From Notamacropus eugenii (taxonomy: Eukaryota > Chordata > Mammalia > Diprotodontia > Macropodidae), in contig NC_092875.1 in assembly GCF_028372415.1 (NCBI RefSeq), positions 436,797,377 to 436,861,376 of the forward strand: 64,000 bases of DNA, read 5' to 3'. This document shows positions 25,960 through 38,155 of this stretch, in pieces. Position 1 is the stretch's first letter, and every line of letters starts with the position of its first letter. The notes under the pieces were generated by a model. The model was not told the origin of the DNA. It made no database searches and worked only from the letters and a program-made list of their open reading frames with translations. The position numbers and the translations under genes are program-made.

Positions 25960-26905
25960 CTTAAGATAGGTTATCCCAAACGAACCTCATTCCATTTTTG
26001 ATAGGGTTACTAAATTAGCAGATCAGAGGAATTCTGAAGATATAGCTTATCTAGCTTTCAACAAAGCATTGAAAAGTTTCATATTATCCTTGTGGGTGAG
26101 ATGAAAAGATGTCAATATAAGATAATGCAATAAAATGAATTAAGAATTGATTGAATGACCAAATACAGTTAGTAGTTATTCACAGCTCAGTCAGTTTAGA
26201 AGGAAATCTCCAAGAGCACCTCAGGGATTTGTCTTTGGTCTTAGTCTGTTCAACATTTTTATAATTAACTTGGATGAAAACATGCTTATGAAACTTTCAG
26301 GTAACACAAAACTAGGAGCAGTAGCCAACATGTCCTGAAAACTAGGAGCATGACTAGAATTTATTAGAATGAGCAGAATTAACAGAATTTTTAAAAGAAA
26401 AATGTAAAGACCTACAGCTGAATAAAAAAAAAAATTGACATGTACAAAACTGAGGAGAGGGTAGAAGGAAACAGGGATTCATGTAAAAAAACAACAACAA
26501 GGGGTTTTAGTCAGCTTAAAACTGAGTATCAGTCAATGGTTCCACATAGCAAACAGAGAAGTTGATAGAATTTTAGGCATGAGGGCAACAATAATCCAGA
26601 TACACTATACCGTTAGTAGACATTCTCTAGAGTAATTTGTTCAGGTCTTTGTATGACATTTGAAAAGGACATTGACAGAGAGTGTGACTAAGATAATGAG
26701 GGATCTTGAAGCTAGACTACAGGAAAATCAGTTAAAGGAACTGGGAATATTTAGTCTGGAAAAAAAAAAAAGACAGTAAAGGTCATGATAACTATCTTCA
26801 AGTATTTGAAGGGCTGCTATACTCTAGAGGCCCAAACTAGGTATGGTGAATGGAAGTTATATAAAGGTAGATTTAGGCCCAGTAAAAGAAAAAAACACAA
26901 ACATA
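25960..26905 (+). mobile_element. CR1/L3-clade LINE 3' part
   Basis: CCAAGAGCACCTCAGGGATT, TAATTAACTTGGATGAAAAC, GTAACACAAAACTAGGAGC, AAAGGAACTGGGAATATTTA and AAGTATTTGAAGGGCTGC are in CR1/L3 order. Frames are destroyed. Confidence 0.6.
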
Positions 26906-27544
26906 ACAATTAGAGCTATCCAAATATGGGACTACCTTGGAACATAATAGTCTTTCCTGAATAAAAGGTCTTCCAGTGAACTCTGCATGATTGTGGGTGA
27001 TGGTGTAGAAGAGAGTTCCTGAACACATGAGGGTTAGATAGAATAGGTTTGAGATCTTTTGTACCACTAAGATTCTGTGTTTCACATTCCCATTCTGATC
27101 CTGTATGACCTTCAGAGAGTTATTGTTTCTCTGGACCCCACCTTCCTCATTTAGAAGAATGTGGGGAATTAAATGAGATGGGCTTTGATCTCCTCCACTC
27201 TGGATCCTATGGTCCTGTGTCTGTGCCTTAGTAGTCTTATATACCCTATGGCACAGATACAGTTCTGTACATAATGAATACTCAATAAACATTCAATGAA
27301 TGAACCTACTTCTTTGCCTAATGACTCAGGTTCAAAATCTCATGTATATAAATCCAGAGTGTAAAGGTATACATAATGCATTCAGAGACAGAAAAGAGTT
27401 TCCTCCCTCTCACTCTTGGAAGCATGCTTTGGTGGTACTTATTTGAATGTCAAGATAAGATTGTACATCTGATCTGTCTCCATTAACATCAAGGTTATCA
27501 GTGTACCCAATAATTGTAGTGATGTGCCTTTCAAAAGAGCCTAG

Positions 27545-27735
27545 GCAGCTAAGTGGTATAGTGGATAAAGCACTGGGCCTAGAATCGGGAAGATGAGTTC
27601 AAAACCAGCCTCAGACACTTACTAGCTCTCTGACCATGGGCAAATCATTTAACTGCTATCTGTCTCAGTTTCCTCAACTGTAAAATGTGGACAGTAACCT
27701 CTAGCTCTCAGGGTTTTTGTCAATGAGATCAGATT
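27545..27735 (+). repeat. MIR/core-type SINE
   Basis: Head GCAGCTAAGTGGTATAGTGG, core CTGACCATGGGCAAATCATT, then CAGTTTCCTCAACTGTAAAA, ending in a MIR-like rather than the common tail. Confidence 0.7.
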
Positions 27736-27789
27736 TTTAACATTTGCTTCCTTCATTCTTTAGCTTCAGCTTAGGTTACAGAAGGATAC

Positions 27790-27900
27790 CTGGTAGGATC
27801 ATAGAATGTCAGAGCAAGAAGGGCCTTAGAGATCATTTGATTCAACCCTTCCATTTCGTAGATGGGGAAGCTGAGGTTTAGATGGTTACATGAGGTAACA
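27790..27900 (-). repeat. MIR-like SINE fragment
   Basis: ATCATAGAATGTCAGAGC, GGGCCTTAGAGATCATTTG, TAGATGGGGAAGCTGAGG: inverted MIR end. Confidence 0.5.
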
Positions 27901-28097
27901 CATATACAGATCATGGAATGGGTAGATGAGTGCTGAATTTGGAATTAAATGACATAGGTTGGAATTTTGGATCTATTTAATTTATTTAATAGATGTGCAT
28001 TCTTGAACAAGTAACACTTACCCTCCTTGAAACTCAAGTTGTCTACCCTATAATATTTCCACTACTCATATCACAAGGCTGTGTTGAGAATCAATTG

Positions 28098-28215
28098 AAG
28101 GTTTGTATGTATGTATGTATATATATATATATAAATATAGTACGTATATTTGTATGTATATATGTGTATATATACAGTATTTATATATAGTATTTATATG
28201 TATATATATATAGTA
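28098..28215. repeat. (TATG)n and (TA)n microsatellite
   Basis: GTATGTATGTATGTATAT followed by TA runs and TATG variants. Confidence 0.85.
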
Positions 28216-28569
28216 TTCATATGAATGTGTACAGTTATTATTGGTGGTATATCTGTGAGGAGACTCCAGTTCTCTGACTGTTGTTAATTACAACAACAAG
28301 AAGTCTGATAACTCCTGTTAGTATAATGTTTATCAAGTTTCCGTAGTAAATAAGCCTGAATGGGATTCTAAAAAGAAAACAAAACCTAGTGTAGAGTTGT
28401 CCGTGTTGCTGAAATAATTATTAAAACTGACTTTCTGGATATAAAATGCTGTATAAACAGTTCCAGCATACACATTTGTCTTAAGGAGGGGCTGCTAAAT
28501 TCTTCTGAAATAGCTAGAGACTGATGTAAGTATTTCTCTTTGAGTTGTGGAGAGGCAGCATGACATATA

Positions 28570-28668
28570 TTTCAAGCTCCTTGAGGGCAGACACTCTGCC
28601 TCTTTTTTGTATCCCCAGCTTTTAGCACAGTCCCTGAGACATAGAGGTGCTTAATAAATGTTTCTTTA
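28570..28668 (+). mobile_element. L2 3' tail fragment
   Basis: CTCCTTGAGGGCAGACACTC, GTATCCCCAGCTTTTAGCAC, AGGTGCTTAATAAATGTTTC. Confidence 0.55.
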
Positions 28669-28689
28669 GTTGAATTTATGAAATTAAAT

Positions 28690-28800
28690 CATGGATAACA
28701 AATTGACCTCAGAACTAGAAAGACCTGGGGTCAGGTCTTATCTCTGACACCCAATGACAGTGTGAACTTGAGCAAGTCACTACTTTCTGAGACTAAGTTG
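28690..28800 (+). repeat. MIR-like SINE fragment
   Basis: CTAGAAAGACCTGGGGTCAG and GTGAACTTGAGCAAGTCACT. Confidence 0.45.
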
Positions 28801-28949
28801 CAGAGAAGGTGCTAAGTTACTTTGATAGAGGGAGTTCCTCATCTGGAAACCCCCTACACTGAAGAAATCACAGGTCCAGGCCCTATCACTATCCCTTACA
28901 GTCCTGACTTCAAGGTGATCAAATTATAGTTCACAACATGCACTTTTGT

Positions 28950-28996
28950 TGTTCCCTCATTTTCAGTTTTGTTGGACTCTTTGTGACTCCATCTGG
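28950..28996 (-). repeat. MIR/core-type SINE, left piece (split by an L1)
   Basis: GTTGGACTCTTTGTGACTCC and TCTGGGGTTTCC match the inverted 3' part of the common SINE of this window. The SINE resumes at 30721. Confidence 0.7.
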
Positions 28997-30720
28997 GGTT
29001 TCCTTTTTTCTTTTTTTTAAATAACTGAAGTAACATTTATTGTTCATGGGTGGGTAAAGCCAATATAATTTTTATTTTTTAATTTTTTTTAGTAATTTGT
29101 TTTCAGTTTTCAACAATCACTTCCCTAAGTCTTAACTTTTCTCCCCCTCCCTCCCTTCCTGAGATGGCATGCAGTCTTATATGGATTCTACACATACATT
29201 CTTATTAAACACATTTTCACCTTAGTCATGCTGCATAGAAGAATTAAAATGAATGGAGAAGCCATGAGAAAACCCAAAATAAAACAAAACAAAACTAGAG
29301 AAAATAGTCTGTTTCATTCTGCATTCCGATTCCATAGTTCTTTCTCTAGATGTGGATGGCATTTTGCCTCAAGGGTCCTTTGGAAATGTTTTAGGTCCTT
29401 GCATTGCTATGAAGGGCTCTCTATTAGAAACAGTCCTCTCGTACACTGTGGCTGTTACTGTGTACAATGTTGTCCTCCTGGTTCTGCTCATTTCATTTAG
29501 CATCAGTTCATATAAGTCCTTCCAGGCCTCTTTGAAGTTCTCTTGTACATCATTTCTTATAGCATAATAGTATTTCATTATATTCAAATGCCACAACTTG
29601 TTCAGCCATTCTACAATTGATGGGTATCCCCTTGATTTCCAGTTCTTGATCACCACAAAGAGAGCTGCTATTTTTTGTATATGTGGGTCCTTTTCTCATT
29701 TTTATGATCTCTTTAGGAGACTGTCCTAGAAGCAATATTGCTGGGTCAAAGGGCATGCACATTTTTGTAACCCTTTGGGCATAGTTCCAAATTGGTCTCC
29801 AGAATGGTTGGATCATTTCACAGCTCCACCAACAATGAATTAGTGTTCCAACTCCCCACATCTTCTCCAGCATTTATTATCTTCCTGTTTTGTCCTTTTT
29901 GCCAATCTTATAGATGTGATGTGGTACTTCAGAGTTGTTTTGATTTGCTTCTCCCTAATCAGTAGTGATTTAGAGCATTTTTTTTTTGTAAAACTATAGA
30001 TAGTTTTAATTTCTTCCTCTGAAAACTGCTTGTTTTTATCCTTTGACCATTTATCTATTGGAGAATGGCTTGTATTCTTGTAAATTTGTCTCAGTTCTCT
30101 ATATATTTTAGAAATGAGGCCTTTATCACAGACACTAGTTACAAAAATTCATTCCCAGGTTTCTGTTTAACTCCTAATTTTGGTTGCATTGGGTTTGTTT
30201 GTGCAAAAATGTTTCAATTTAATGTAATCAAAATTATCCATTTTGTACTTCATAATGTTGTCTATGTCTCGTTTGGTCATAAATTTCTCCATAAATCTGA
30301 CAAATGTACTATTCCTTCCTCCCCTAATTTTTTATAGGATCAGCCTTTATATCTAGATCATGTATCCATTTGGACTTTATTCTTGTGTAAGGTGTCAGGC
30401 ATTGTTCTATGCCCAGTTTCCAACACACTGTTATCCAGTTTTCTCAGCAATTTTTGTCAAACAATGAGTTCTTATCCCAGAAACTGGGGTCCTTGGGTTT
30501 ATCAAACTGTAGACTGCTATATTCGTTGACTACTGTGTCTTGTATACCTAACCTATTCCATTGATCTACCCCTCTATTTCTTAGCCAGCAGCAAGCGGTT
30601 TTGATTATGGCTACTTTATAATACAATTTGAGATCTGGTAGTGCTAGGCCACCTTCCCTAGCATTTCTTTTCATTAATTCCCTTGATATTCTGGACCTGT
30701 TGTTCTTCCAGTCCATGTGG
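28997..30720 (-). mobile_element. L1 3' part (ORF2 C-terminus and 3'UTR), inserted into a SINE
   Basis: On the minus strand this is L1 ORF2: 30734-30444 encodes EGGLALPDLKLYYKVAIIKT and 29873-29550 encodes GTLIHCWWSCEMIQPFWRPI. Frameshifts separate the readable blocks. The T-run at 28997-29020 is the inverted poly(A) tail. A SINE is split exactly around it (28950-28996 and 30721-30910), which fixes the ends of the insertion. Confidence 0.85.
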
Positions 30721-30910
30721 GTTTTTCTTGACAAAGATGCTAGAGTGATTTACCATATTCTCCAGCTAATTTTACGTATAAAGAAACTGAAACAAATAAG
30801 GTTAAGTGACTTGCCCATGGTTACTCAGCTAGTAAGTATCTGAGGCTGTATTTGAACTCAGGTCTTCCTGACTCCAGGTCTGGCACTCTATTCAATGCAT
30901 CACCTAGCTC
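30721..30910 (-). repeat. MIR/core-type SINE, right piece
   Basis: The SINE continues with TTTTTCTTGACAAAGATGC through the core (AAGTGACTTGCCCATGG) to the head (CACCTAGCT), directly after the L1. Confidence 0.7.
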
Positions 30911-31189
30911 AAAAATATGTATTACATTACTTCATCTCTTTAATTCTTCTAACATAATAACAGGAATAGTGACAACTAATATTTATATAATATTTGTAAA
31001 GTTGTAAAGTATGTAAATTCTTATTTGAGATTAGGCACTAGCAATTAAAATAGTTTTTTAATATTAATCCAAATTTAAATTGTGTTTTTAGATTATAAAC
31101 ACTGTGATATTTTGGAAAGCTGGTTCAAGACAATTTCTTCATCTGTAAAATGAGTGGATTGGACTAAATGGCTTCTAAAAGCCCTTCTA

Positions 31190-31310
31190 CATGAGAGGGG
31201 TGGGGAGGGAGGAAGAAAGAGAATTTGGAACTCAAAGTTTTGAAAAGAAATGTTAAAAGTTGTTTTCACATGTAACTGGAGAAAAACAAAATACTAAATA
31301 AAAGAAAAAA
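31190..31310 (+). mobile_element. L1/HAL1 3' terminal fragment
   Basis: GAGGGGTGGGGAGGGAGG, TTTGGAACTCAAAGTTTTG and AAATGTTAAAAGTTG equal the last 100 bp of the HAL1-like element at 42 kb, followed by an A-rich tail. Confidence 0.6.
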
Positions 31311-31369
31311 ATAACATCCCTTCTAAGCTCTAAATGTATAATAATCTTGTGATCCATAATTATTCTCCA

Positions 31370-31665
31370 TATTTGAAATTCTGTCTTTGTTACCATACCT
31401 GGAATGTATTCCCACCTCACCCTAGCTTCCATCAAGGTTCAGCTCAGATACAAAGTCTTTCTTGATCCCATTCCCCATCCCTCTCCCTCCCTCCTCAAAT
31501 TATCTTGAATTTACTTCTCTACATACATGTTGTATCTTCTTCCCTCGGTTCTTCCATACCCTGTCAAATGTAAGAACTTTTTCATTTTTGAATTTGTATT
31601 TCTGGTGCCTAGCAAAGAACTTTGCATATCCTAGGAACTTCATTAATATTTATTGAATTGAATTA
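31370..31665 (+). mobile_element. L2 LINE 3' end
   Basis: CATACCTGGAATGTATTCCC, AGGTTCAGCTCAGATAC, GGTGCCTAGCAAAGAAC and ATATTTATTGAATTGAATT in L2 order. Confidence 0.5.
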
Positions 31666-31775
31666 GTCTGTTCGTTAAAGCACAGGTCTCATTATAGTCA
31701 TATTGTGTATGTATCTTCTACTTCAATTACTTACAAAGTGTACATAGCACTATGTATGTGGAAATGTTTCAACTT

Positions 31776-33266
31776 AGGGGGGCACAGCCATGATGATAGA
31801 GTAGAAAGATGCAGCTGTTCTAGCTCTCCCCCCATAGCCCGTAAAGTACTTGTAAAAATGGCTCCAAATAAATTCTAGAGCAGGAGAAGCCAAAAATGAA
31901 AGAGTGAAAAAGATTTCCAACCCAAGACAGCCTGGAAGGCGTACAGGAAAGGTCACACTGGATTCAGAGTGGAGCACAGCCCAGCCTTGGCTGCATGGCA
32001 ATGACAGGACTGGAACAGGATTTAGAGTGCAGAATCATGGGTAGCAGCTGCGGTTCCCAGATTTCTCAACCAACAAATGCCAAGACAGCTTCAAAGGTCA
32101 GTAAGAAAGCTCTTTCACCTGGGTAAGAAGGGAGCCTGGTGTGGCCCCATCCTGGCCCCAGGGTGGCAGCAGCCACTGCAGCAGCAGCATCCACATTTAG
32201 AGCCCTCAGCCTAAAGACCCTGAGAGAATCAAGCAGCTGATCTGGGTCTCAGTCCTGAGTAGCAGTCTTGGGGTGAGGAGGAGCATTGGTGTGATGGAGC
32301 TGGTGGAGCTTCTGGAGAGGGAATCTTGCTCACAGACCAGAGCACAGGCTAGGAGAGGAGTTTAATCCCCTGATTGTGCCACCTTGGAAAAACTGAGAAT
32401 TTACAGGTCCCTAAAGTATATGCTCCACTTGACAAAGGACTCAAAAGTCAAGTAACTGGCTGGGAAAATGCCCAAAAAGGGGAAAAAAATAAGACTATAG
32501 AAGGTTACTTTCTTGGTGAACAGGTATTTTCTTCAATCCTTTTGAATGAGGAAGAATGATCCATAAAGACATAAAAGTCAAGGCTTCTGCTTCCAAAACC
32601 TCCAAAATAAATATGCAATGGTCTCAGGCCATGAAAAAGCTCAAAAAGGATTTTAAAAATCAAGTAAGAGAGGTGGAGGGAAAATTGGAAAGAGAAATAA
32701 GAGTGATGCAAGAACATCATGAAAAGCAAGTCAATAGCTTGCTAAAGGAGACCCAAAAAATGCTGAAGAAAATGACACACCTTTAAAAATAGACTAACCC
32801 AAATGGCAGGCAAGGTCTAAAAAGCCAATGAGGAGAAGAATGCTTGAAAAAACAGAATGGGTCAAATGCAAAAGGAGGTTCAAATGTTCACTGAAGAAAA
32901 TAGTTCTTTAAAAATTAGAATGGAACAGATAGAATCTAATGACTTTATGAGAAACCAACAAATTACAAAACAAAACCAAAAGAATGAAAAAATAGAAGAC
33001 AATGTGAAATATCTCATTGGAAAAATAACTGATCTGGAAAATAGATCCAGGAGAGATAATTTAAAAATTATTGGTCTGCCTGAAAACCATGATCAAGAAA
33101 AGAGCCTGGACATCATCTTCCAAGAAATTATCAAGGAAAACTGCCCTGATATTCTAGACCCAGAAGGTAAAATAGAAATGGAAAGAATTCACAGATCATC
33201 TCCTGAAAGAGATCCCTAAAGGAAAACTCTTAGGAATGTTGTAACCAAATTCCAGAGTTCCCAGGT
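31776..33266 (+). mobile_element. L1/HAL1 5' portion (5'UTR plus ORF1), abruptly cut at its 3' side
   Basis: This is a diverged relative of the element at 39.4 kb. It begins GGGGCACAGCCATGATGATAG, the same 5' end with substitutions, and continues through a 5'UTR and an ORF1 start at 32468. Similarity stops at AGTTCCCAGGT (33256-33266), in the middle of ORF1. There is no 3'UTR or poly(A). Loss of the 3' end is the reverse of usual L1 truncation. Confidence 0.75.
32468..33266 (+). pseudogene. Degenerate L1 ORF1 fragment
   Basis: Starting at ATG 32468 (MPKKGK), the sequence aligns with the ORF1 at 40256. The readable parts are 32556-32786 (coiled coil) and 32857-33219 (end of coiled coil plus RRM-like LKIIGLPENHDQEKSLD). 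Stops and frame changes near 32560, 32784 and 33217 break it. It is truncated before the C-terminal domain. Confidence 0.75.
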
Positions 33267-33269
33267 TAC

Positions 33270-33935
33270 CCTCTTTCTCTGCCATCTTTTTCGTCCCTGT
33301 TGATCCTGGGAAAGCCTGCTAGATTTCTCAGGTCCTACTGATGGTGGAACATGGAATTTCTATTAAAAGAGCCATTGACAGTAGAATAGGCTACTAGTCC
33401 GGTGTTTCTTACCTCCTGACTCCAATAATATGCTTTTATGGGAAGTTTCTAGCCCTTGCTTTAAATGTAGGAGTTCCATCAAGTGAGTCCTTGTGTACCA
33501 CAAAGCCTTATCTATCCAAAAATGTTAACACACTGCTGCCTTTTCCACTGCCACTAGAATAATTTCTGTAGGCTTAAAGCATCATGTCTTGAGATGATCT
33601 GTCAAAATGCTGATTTGCTGCATGGACAGTACCAAAGTAAAATGCCAATGATGAGAAATGGAGCAAGGATCCTGAACAGACAGACACAACATAAAGGCAC
33701 TGCGTACCTGCAGACAAAGATTACGAGATGAGGGTCTGGGGGTGGCATAAAGAAAGGGAGATATAGAACACTGATCAAAAACAAAAACAAAACCCTGCCT
33801 GTTTCATTCATTATATATGGTCCCAAATCCTAGAGCTCTCAGATAATTAAGACATTTAGAAATGGAGCTAGGATTTTTCCAACTTCCTCAACAAATTTGA
33901 GCAAACTAAAAATGTAGCACTAACATTTCTCCCTT
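33270..33935. other. No gene seen, flank of truncated L1
   Basis: Begins where L1 homology stops abruptly. It contains no L1 3'UTR, and nothing else is recognised. Confidence 0.4.
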
Positions 33936-33938
33936 CCA

Positions 33939-33959
33939 TATATATATATATATATATGT
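33939..33959. repeat. (TA)n microsatellite, short
   Basis: Ten TA units. Confidence 0.8.
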
Positions 33960-34149
33960 AGTGTTCCATGAAATGTTGTATATGCAATTAAAACATTCAG
34001 GGTGTAACTGTGTAGAACATTGAATATACTGTCAGAATATACTGTTCTTGTGTTGCTTAGCTTTGCTGAATTGCTTGCTTCCCACTCCCAATCCCTTTTG
34101 TATTCTTTGTTGAAGAAGTTGACTCTCAGGGTAGATAGGAAAGGGGAAG

Positions 34150-34880
34150 GCAAGAATATTCATAAATTTAAAAAACCATCAAACTATATCCAATAGTTTT
34201 GATAATTACTGACTTATAATATAGTTTAAATTCTGGTACTGCTAAAACTCCCTTTTTTATATTTTTAAAATTAATCTGTTTGATATTCTTGACCTTTTGT
34301 TCTTCCAAATGAATTTTATTTTTTTTTAGCTCAACAAAAATTATTTTTGGTTATTTAACTGGGATGGCATTGAATAAGTAGGTTAGTTTAGCTAGTTTTA
34401 GGTAGTCTTTTTACTTTGGTCACTTTTTTTTGTCCCTCTACCCACCCATGAACAATTAATTTACTAATTATTTAAATAATTTAGATATTTAAATATAAAT
34501 CAAATTGCTGAAATCTAGCTTTATTTTTTTAAAAGCATCTTATAATTGTCTTCTTATAGTTCCTAGATTTGTTTTGGCAGATATAGTACCAGGTATTTTA
34601 TAAAGTTTATGATTACTTTAAATGGGGTATCTCTTACTATCTCTTCTTGCAGGGTTTTGTTGATGATACATGGAAATGCTAATGATTTGTGTAAGTTTAT
34701 TTTATATCCCTTGCTACTTTGATGAAATTATTGTTTCAACTAATTTTAATTGAATCTCTAGGATTTTTCAAGTACATCATCATATCACATGCAAAAAGAG
34801 ATAGTTGTATCACCTTATAATTGCCCAGTCTGATTCTTTCCATTTCTTTTTCTTCTCTTCTTGCTAATGCCAGCATTTGT
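34150..34880 (-). mobile_element. Old L1 ORF2 fragment
   Basis: Inverted: TTCTGGTACTGCTAAAACTC, CTTGACCTTTTGTTCTTCC, CTGGGATGGCATTGAATAAG, CAAGTACATCATCATATCAC. Confidence 0.5.
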
Positions 34881-34882
34881 GG

Positions 34883-35095
34883 TTGTTATTGTGTTTGTCC
34901 TTCATTCTCAGAGAACCATGACGTCAAGATGATGACATGACTTACAGATGACTTTGATTTAAGTGAGGGAGAGCTATGCAAGGTCACCAACCTCACTTTT
35001 TTCTCCTGAGCCCTCTGGGTCAGGCCCAGGATGGCCCAGGATGCAGCGTGAGACCATGGCCCTTTCAGGTTAAGGTCTTTTTGTTATTTGGATAA
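34883..35095 (-). repeat. RTE-tailed SINE copy
   Basis: Inverted copy with GTTTGTCCTTCATTCTCAG, GATGACATGACTTACAG, AAGTGAGGGAGAGC and GATGGCCCAGGATGCAG. It directly follows an old L1 fragment. Confidence 0.6.
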
Positions 35096-35159
35096 CTCTT
35101 GAGGCAGAGGAGGTAAGGGACGAGGGGAGAAATGTAGGCAATGTGAAAATAAAGCACAT

Positions 35160-35345
35160 CAATTAAAATATTTTTGAAAGAGAAATAGATTTGGATTTAG
35201 GGGCCCAGGGCTCTAATTTCTGCTCCACTACTCACAAATCATGTGACCTTGGGCGAGTCGCTTACAGCTTCAGTTTCCTCACCTTCAAATTGAAGCGGCT
35301 GGGCTACTGGATCCTCTAAATGCTGTGATCTGGGGAATCACAAGG
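35160..35345 (+). repeat. MIR SINE
   Basis: ATGTGACCTTGGGCGAGTCG, CAGTTTCCTCACCTTCAAAT and CTACTGGATCCTCTAAATG in MIR order. Confidence 0.55.
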
Positions 35346-35799
35346 ATACAAGGCATGGAGGAGTTACTTGATGCTCTGGTGGAGGGTATACCCACAAGGA
35401 TGATATCAAAGAAGCAAATACCAAAGCAATCCTTTAGATATCACTCTTCACAGGAATTAGCTCTTGGGACTATGGTACATGTATTTTATAATCGAGGTCC
35501 CCTGCATTGACTATGCATGTCTGATAAAACTCTCATCAGGGAGAAAGACTTTTGAGTACAGAAGATTTCTGAACTCCGTCAGAAGCAGAATTAGCAAGCA
35601 GAGCTACTCTGTACGTTTGTGGGTCCTTGGGGGTCTCCTGGCTAGGACAAGGAAAGTAATGGGAGGAGACAGTGGAGACCAGTTTGGCAGAAAGAGAGGG
35701 AGATGGAGGAAGGGACATAAAGAAAGAGAAAGATGTGACTTCTGTTTCAGATTCACCAACTAGAAAGCAACCAGGATTGGTGAGAGAGATGGATTGAAG

Positions 35800-36085
35800 G
35801 AATTTTGGAATGTTTAGCCTTGGAGAAGAGTATATTTAGTGAAGACAAAGCATCTGTATTCAGGTATTTGAAGGGATTTCATATTTATACTTGTTCTGCT
35901 TGGACCAGAGGATGATTTAATCTCAAGGTAAGGAAAAATGTCTATGAGTAGGGCCATTTAAAGATGGAATGAGTCCTCTGTAGGTATAAACTTTCCAATA
36001 AAAGCTAGAGTCTCCTTGCCAGGGAGACTGTAGAAAGGATTCCTCCTTAGTTACAGTTCAGAGTAGATGGTCTTCCTAGCTCTTT
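35800..36085 (+). mobile_element. CR1/L3-clade LINE 3' end
   Basis: GGAATGTTTAGCCTTGGAG, TCAGGTATTTGAAGGGATTT, CTTGTTCTGCTTGGACC, TAGATGGTCTTCCTAGC. Confidence 0.58.
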
Positions 36086-36089
36086 ACAA

Positions 36090-37424
36090 GTACACATTTG
36101 TGTGATTTAGGGAGAAAGCAGCTTCAAAGGTTTGTGAATTGTTTCCAGTGGTGCTTTACCACCACCTGCTGGTCACCGGCAGAATAACTTCACACCTCTG
36201 GCTGGGTGTCCAAAATATAAAATTGTACCATTTAAGAAAAAAATGCCTTCCACCCTTCAGTAGCAGGGATTGAAATGGACATTGAATGTTGGAATGTAGG
36301 GTAGTGATGGGGAAACATCTCCCTCTTTATCTGAACGTCAGGAAGGAAAATATGCTATTTCTTTTTATGGCTTTGGACCTACGTGTGTTCATCCAGTTGC
36401 TAAGGGTCTTGTTTGAAAATCCTTACTGTTTTGTTTAATGTGCATGTTACCTTATTCTTGTCACCTGAAGTTTAGCAAAAGATACAAGGTCATAACTATA
36501 ATAACTCTGAAGACTCACTATGGATAATGATTGTCTCAAATTATCCTCAGCAAGAATAAAGAAATATCCAGATAATTGTTGATAGAAACCCCCAATTGTA
36601 TAAGGCCACAAAGGGGCAGCTGGGATCCAATTGTTCTTTGCAAAGTGCTATAAAAATGTATCATCATCATCATTACTTGTGTAGAGGAAGAAGTCTTGTT
36701 TGCAAAGCAGTTATTAGTAAAGTCTCACTTTTGGTTTGGTTTGGAAAGTTGAAGGTGACAGGAAAGGAGGGACTGATTTGCCAGGCTACAGATGGCCGAG
36801 TTCACAGTCTTTGTGACCTTATGATAGATCTGTTGGGCAACTCAGCTTTGGCAGACATTCAGCACCCTTGAGAGGCTATTATCTCAGCATGGGCAGCCTG
36901 CCCAGTGTAGGTTCTCATGGGAAGAATGAATAGGAAGCCACTGTTATCTTAGACTGGATGGGAGTTTCTACAGTATGACTTCTCACAAAAGTTATTGAAG
37001 AGGATGATGGGGGAAAGCTGTTGAATTTTTAGCTGGAAATCTAAATGGTCACAAGTTATACTTCAAAGAGAAATGTGTACTCTTTACAGCAGGTCAAAAA
37101 AGTCAGAAGGTACTATACTTAATGCCTGTATTTCTTCTCCTGAGAAAGAAATTCTCTCAAAATGGGAGCAGCACTGACAGTCTCTAGTATACAGTAGGCA
37201 AGAAATAGAAATAAACCCCACACTAGGGATTTGATCCATCCTTTAGACTTAGTTCTACAAGCAGACATTCATGCATCATGGAACACTTTAAATCATGAAA
37301 TTGACTATAGCAATCACACGACATCTATAAACTAAGTTTTGTCAATGCCATAGAGACCTAGACCATATGGCAAAGAGACCATCCCACAGACTGTGAGCAA
37401 TTATAAACATCCAAATAATCAGCA
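36090..37424. other. No gene seen
   Basis: A short ATC repeat (36658-36675) is the only structured part. Confidence 0.4.
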
Positions 37425-38155
37425 TATATTGATTTAGCACCTACCATGTACCAAACATGGGACAGCTAGGTGGTACAATGGACAAAGAACGGGACCTGAA
37501 GTCAGGAAGACTCATCTTCCTGAGTTCAAATCTAGCCTCAGACACTTACTAGCTGAGTGACCCTGGGTAAGTCACTTAACCCTGTTTGCCTCAGTTTCTC
37601 AAATATAAAATTAGTTGGAGAAGGAAAAACCCAAAATGGGGTCATAAAGTGTCAGACATGACTGAAACAGCTGAACAACATTAACTGCAAAGTACCAGAT
37701 ACTGGAGAAGAAAAGAAAGATATAAAATAGGCCCTGATTTCTAGGAGCTCACATTCTAGCGGGGAAGATAACATAGAAATAGCTAAGTTTAGACAAGTTA
37801 TATAGGAGGCAATCTCAGAGAGAAAGGTACTAGGAATTGGAGTACTAAGAAAGGTCTCTGCAAAAGACAAGATTTGAGCGAGCCCTAAGGGAAGCCAGAT
37901 TAACTGAGGGCCAGCAGGGATGAGGCAGAACATCCCAGACATAGAGGACGACCAATGTAAAGACCCCAAGAAGGATATGAAATGCGTGTGAAAAGTGTGA
38001 GTAAGCCAGTGTGTGTAGAGCACGAAGTGCACGGAGCGGAGGAACATGTAAGAAGCCTGGAAAGCTAGGAAGAAACCAGGTTGTGAAGGAGCTTAAAAGC
38101 TAAACAGATAACTCTATTTGATCCTGGAGGTAACAGGGGGCCACTGAAGTTTTTG
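37425..38155 (-). mobile_element. L2 LINE 3' end, interrupted by a SINE
   Basis: TTAGCACCTACCATGTACC before and AGGAGCTCACATTCTAGCGG after the SINE at 37452-37680. The L2 continues with AACATCCCAGACATAG and GATCCTGGAGGTAACAGGGG. Confidence 0.6.
37452..37680 (+). repeat. MIR/core-type SINE inserted in an L2
   Basis: Near-complete copy from GACAGCTAGGTGGTACAATG to AGACATGACTGAAACAGC. L2 sequence lies on both sides, and GTACCA flanks may be what remains of the target-site duplication. Confidence 0.78.

Noticed and set aside
26873..27292. 139-codon minus-strand frame
   Set aside because: It overlaps the end of a CR1/L3 LINE and has no protein-like conservation signals.
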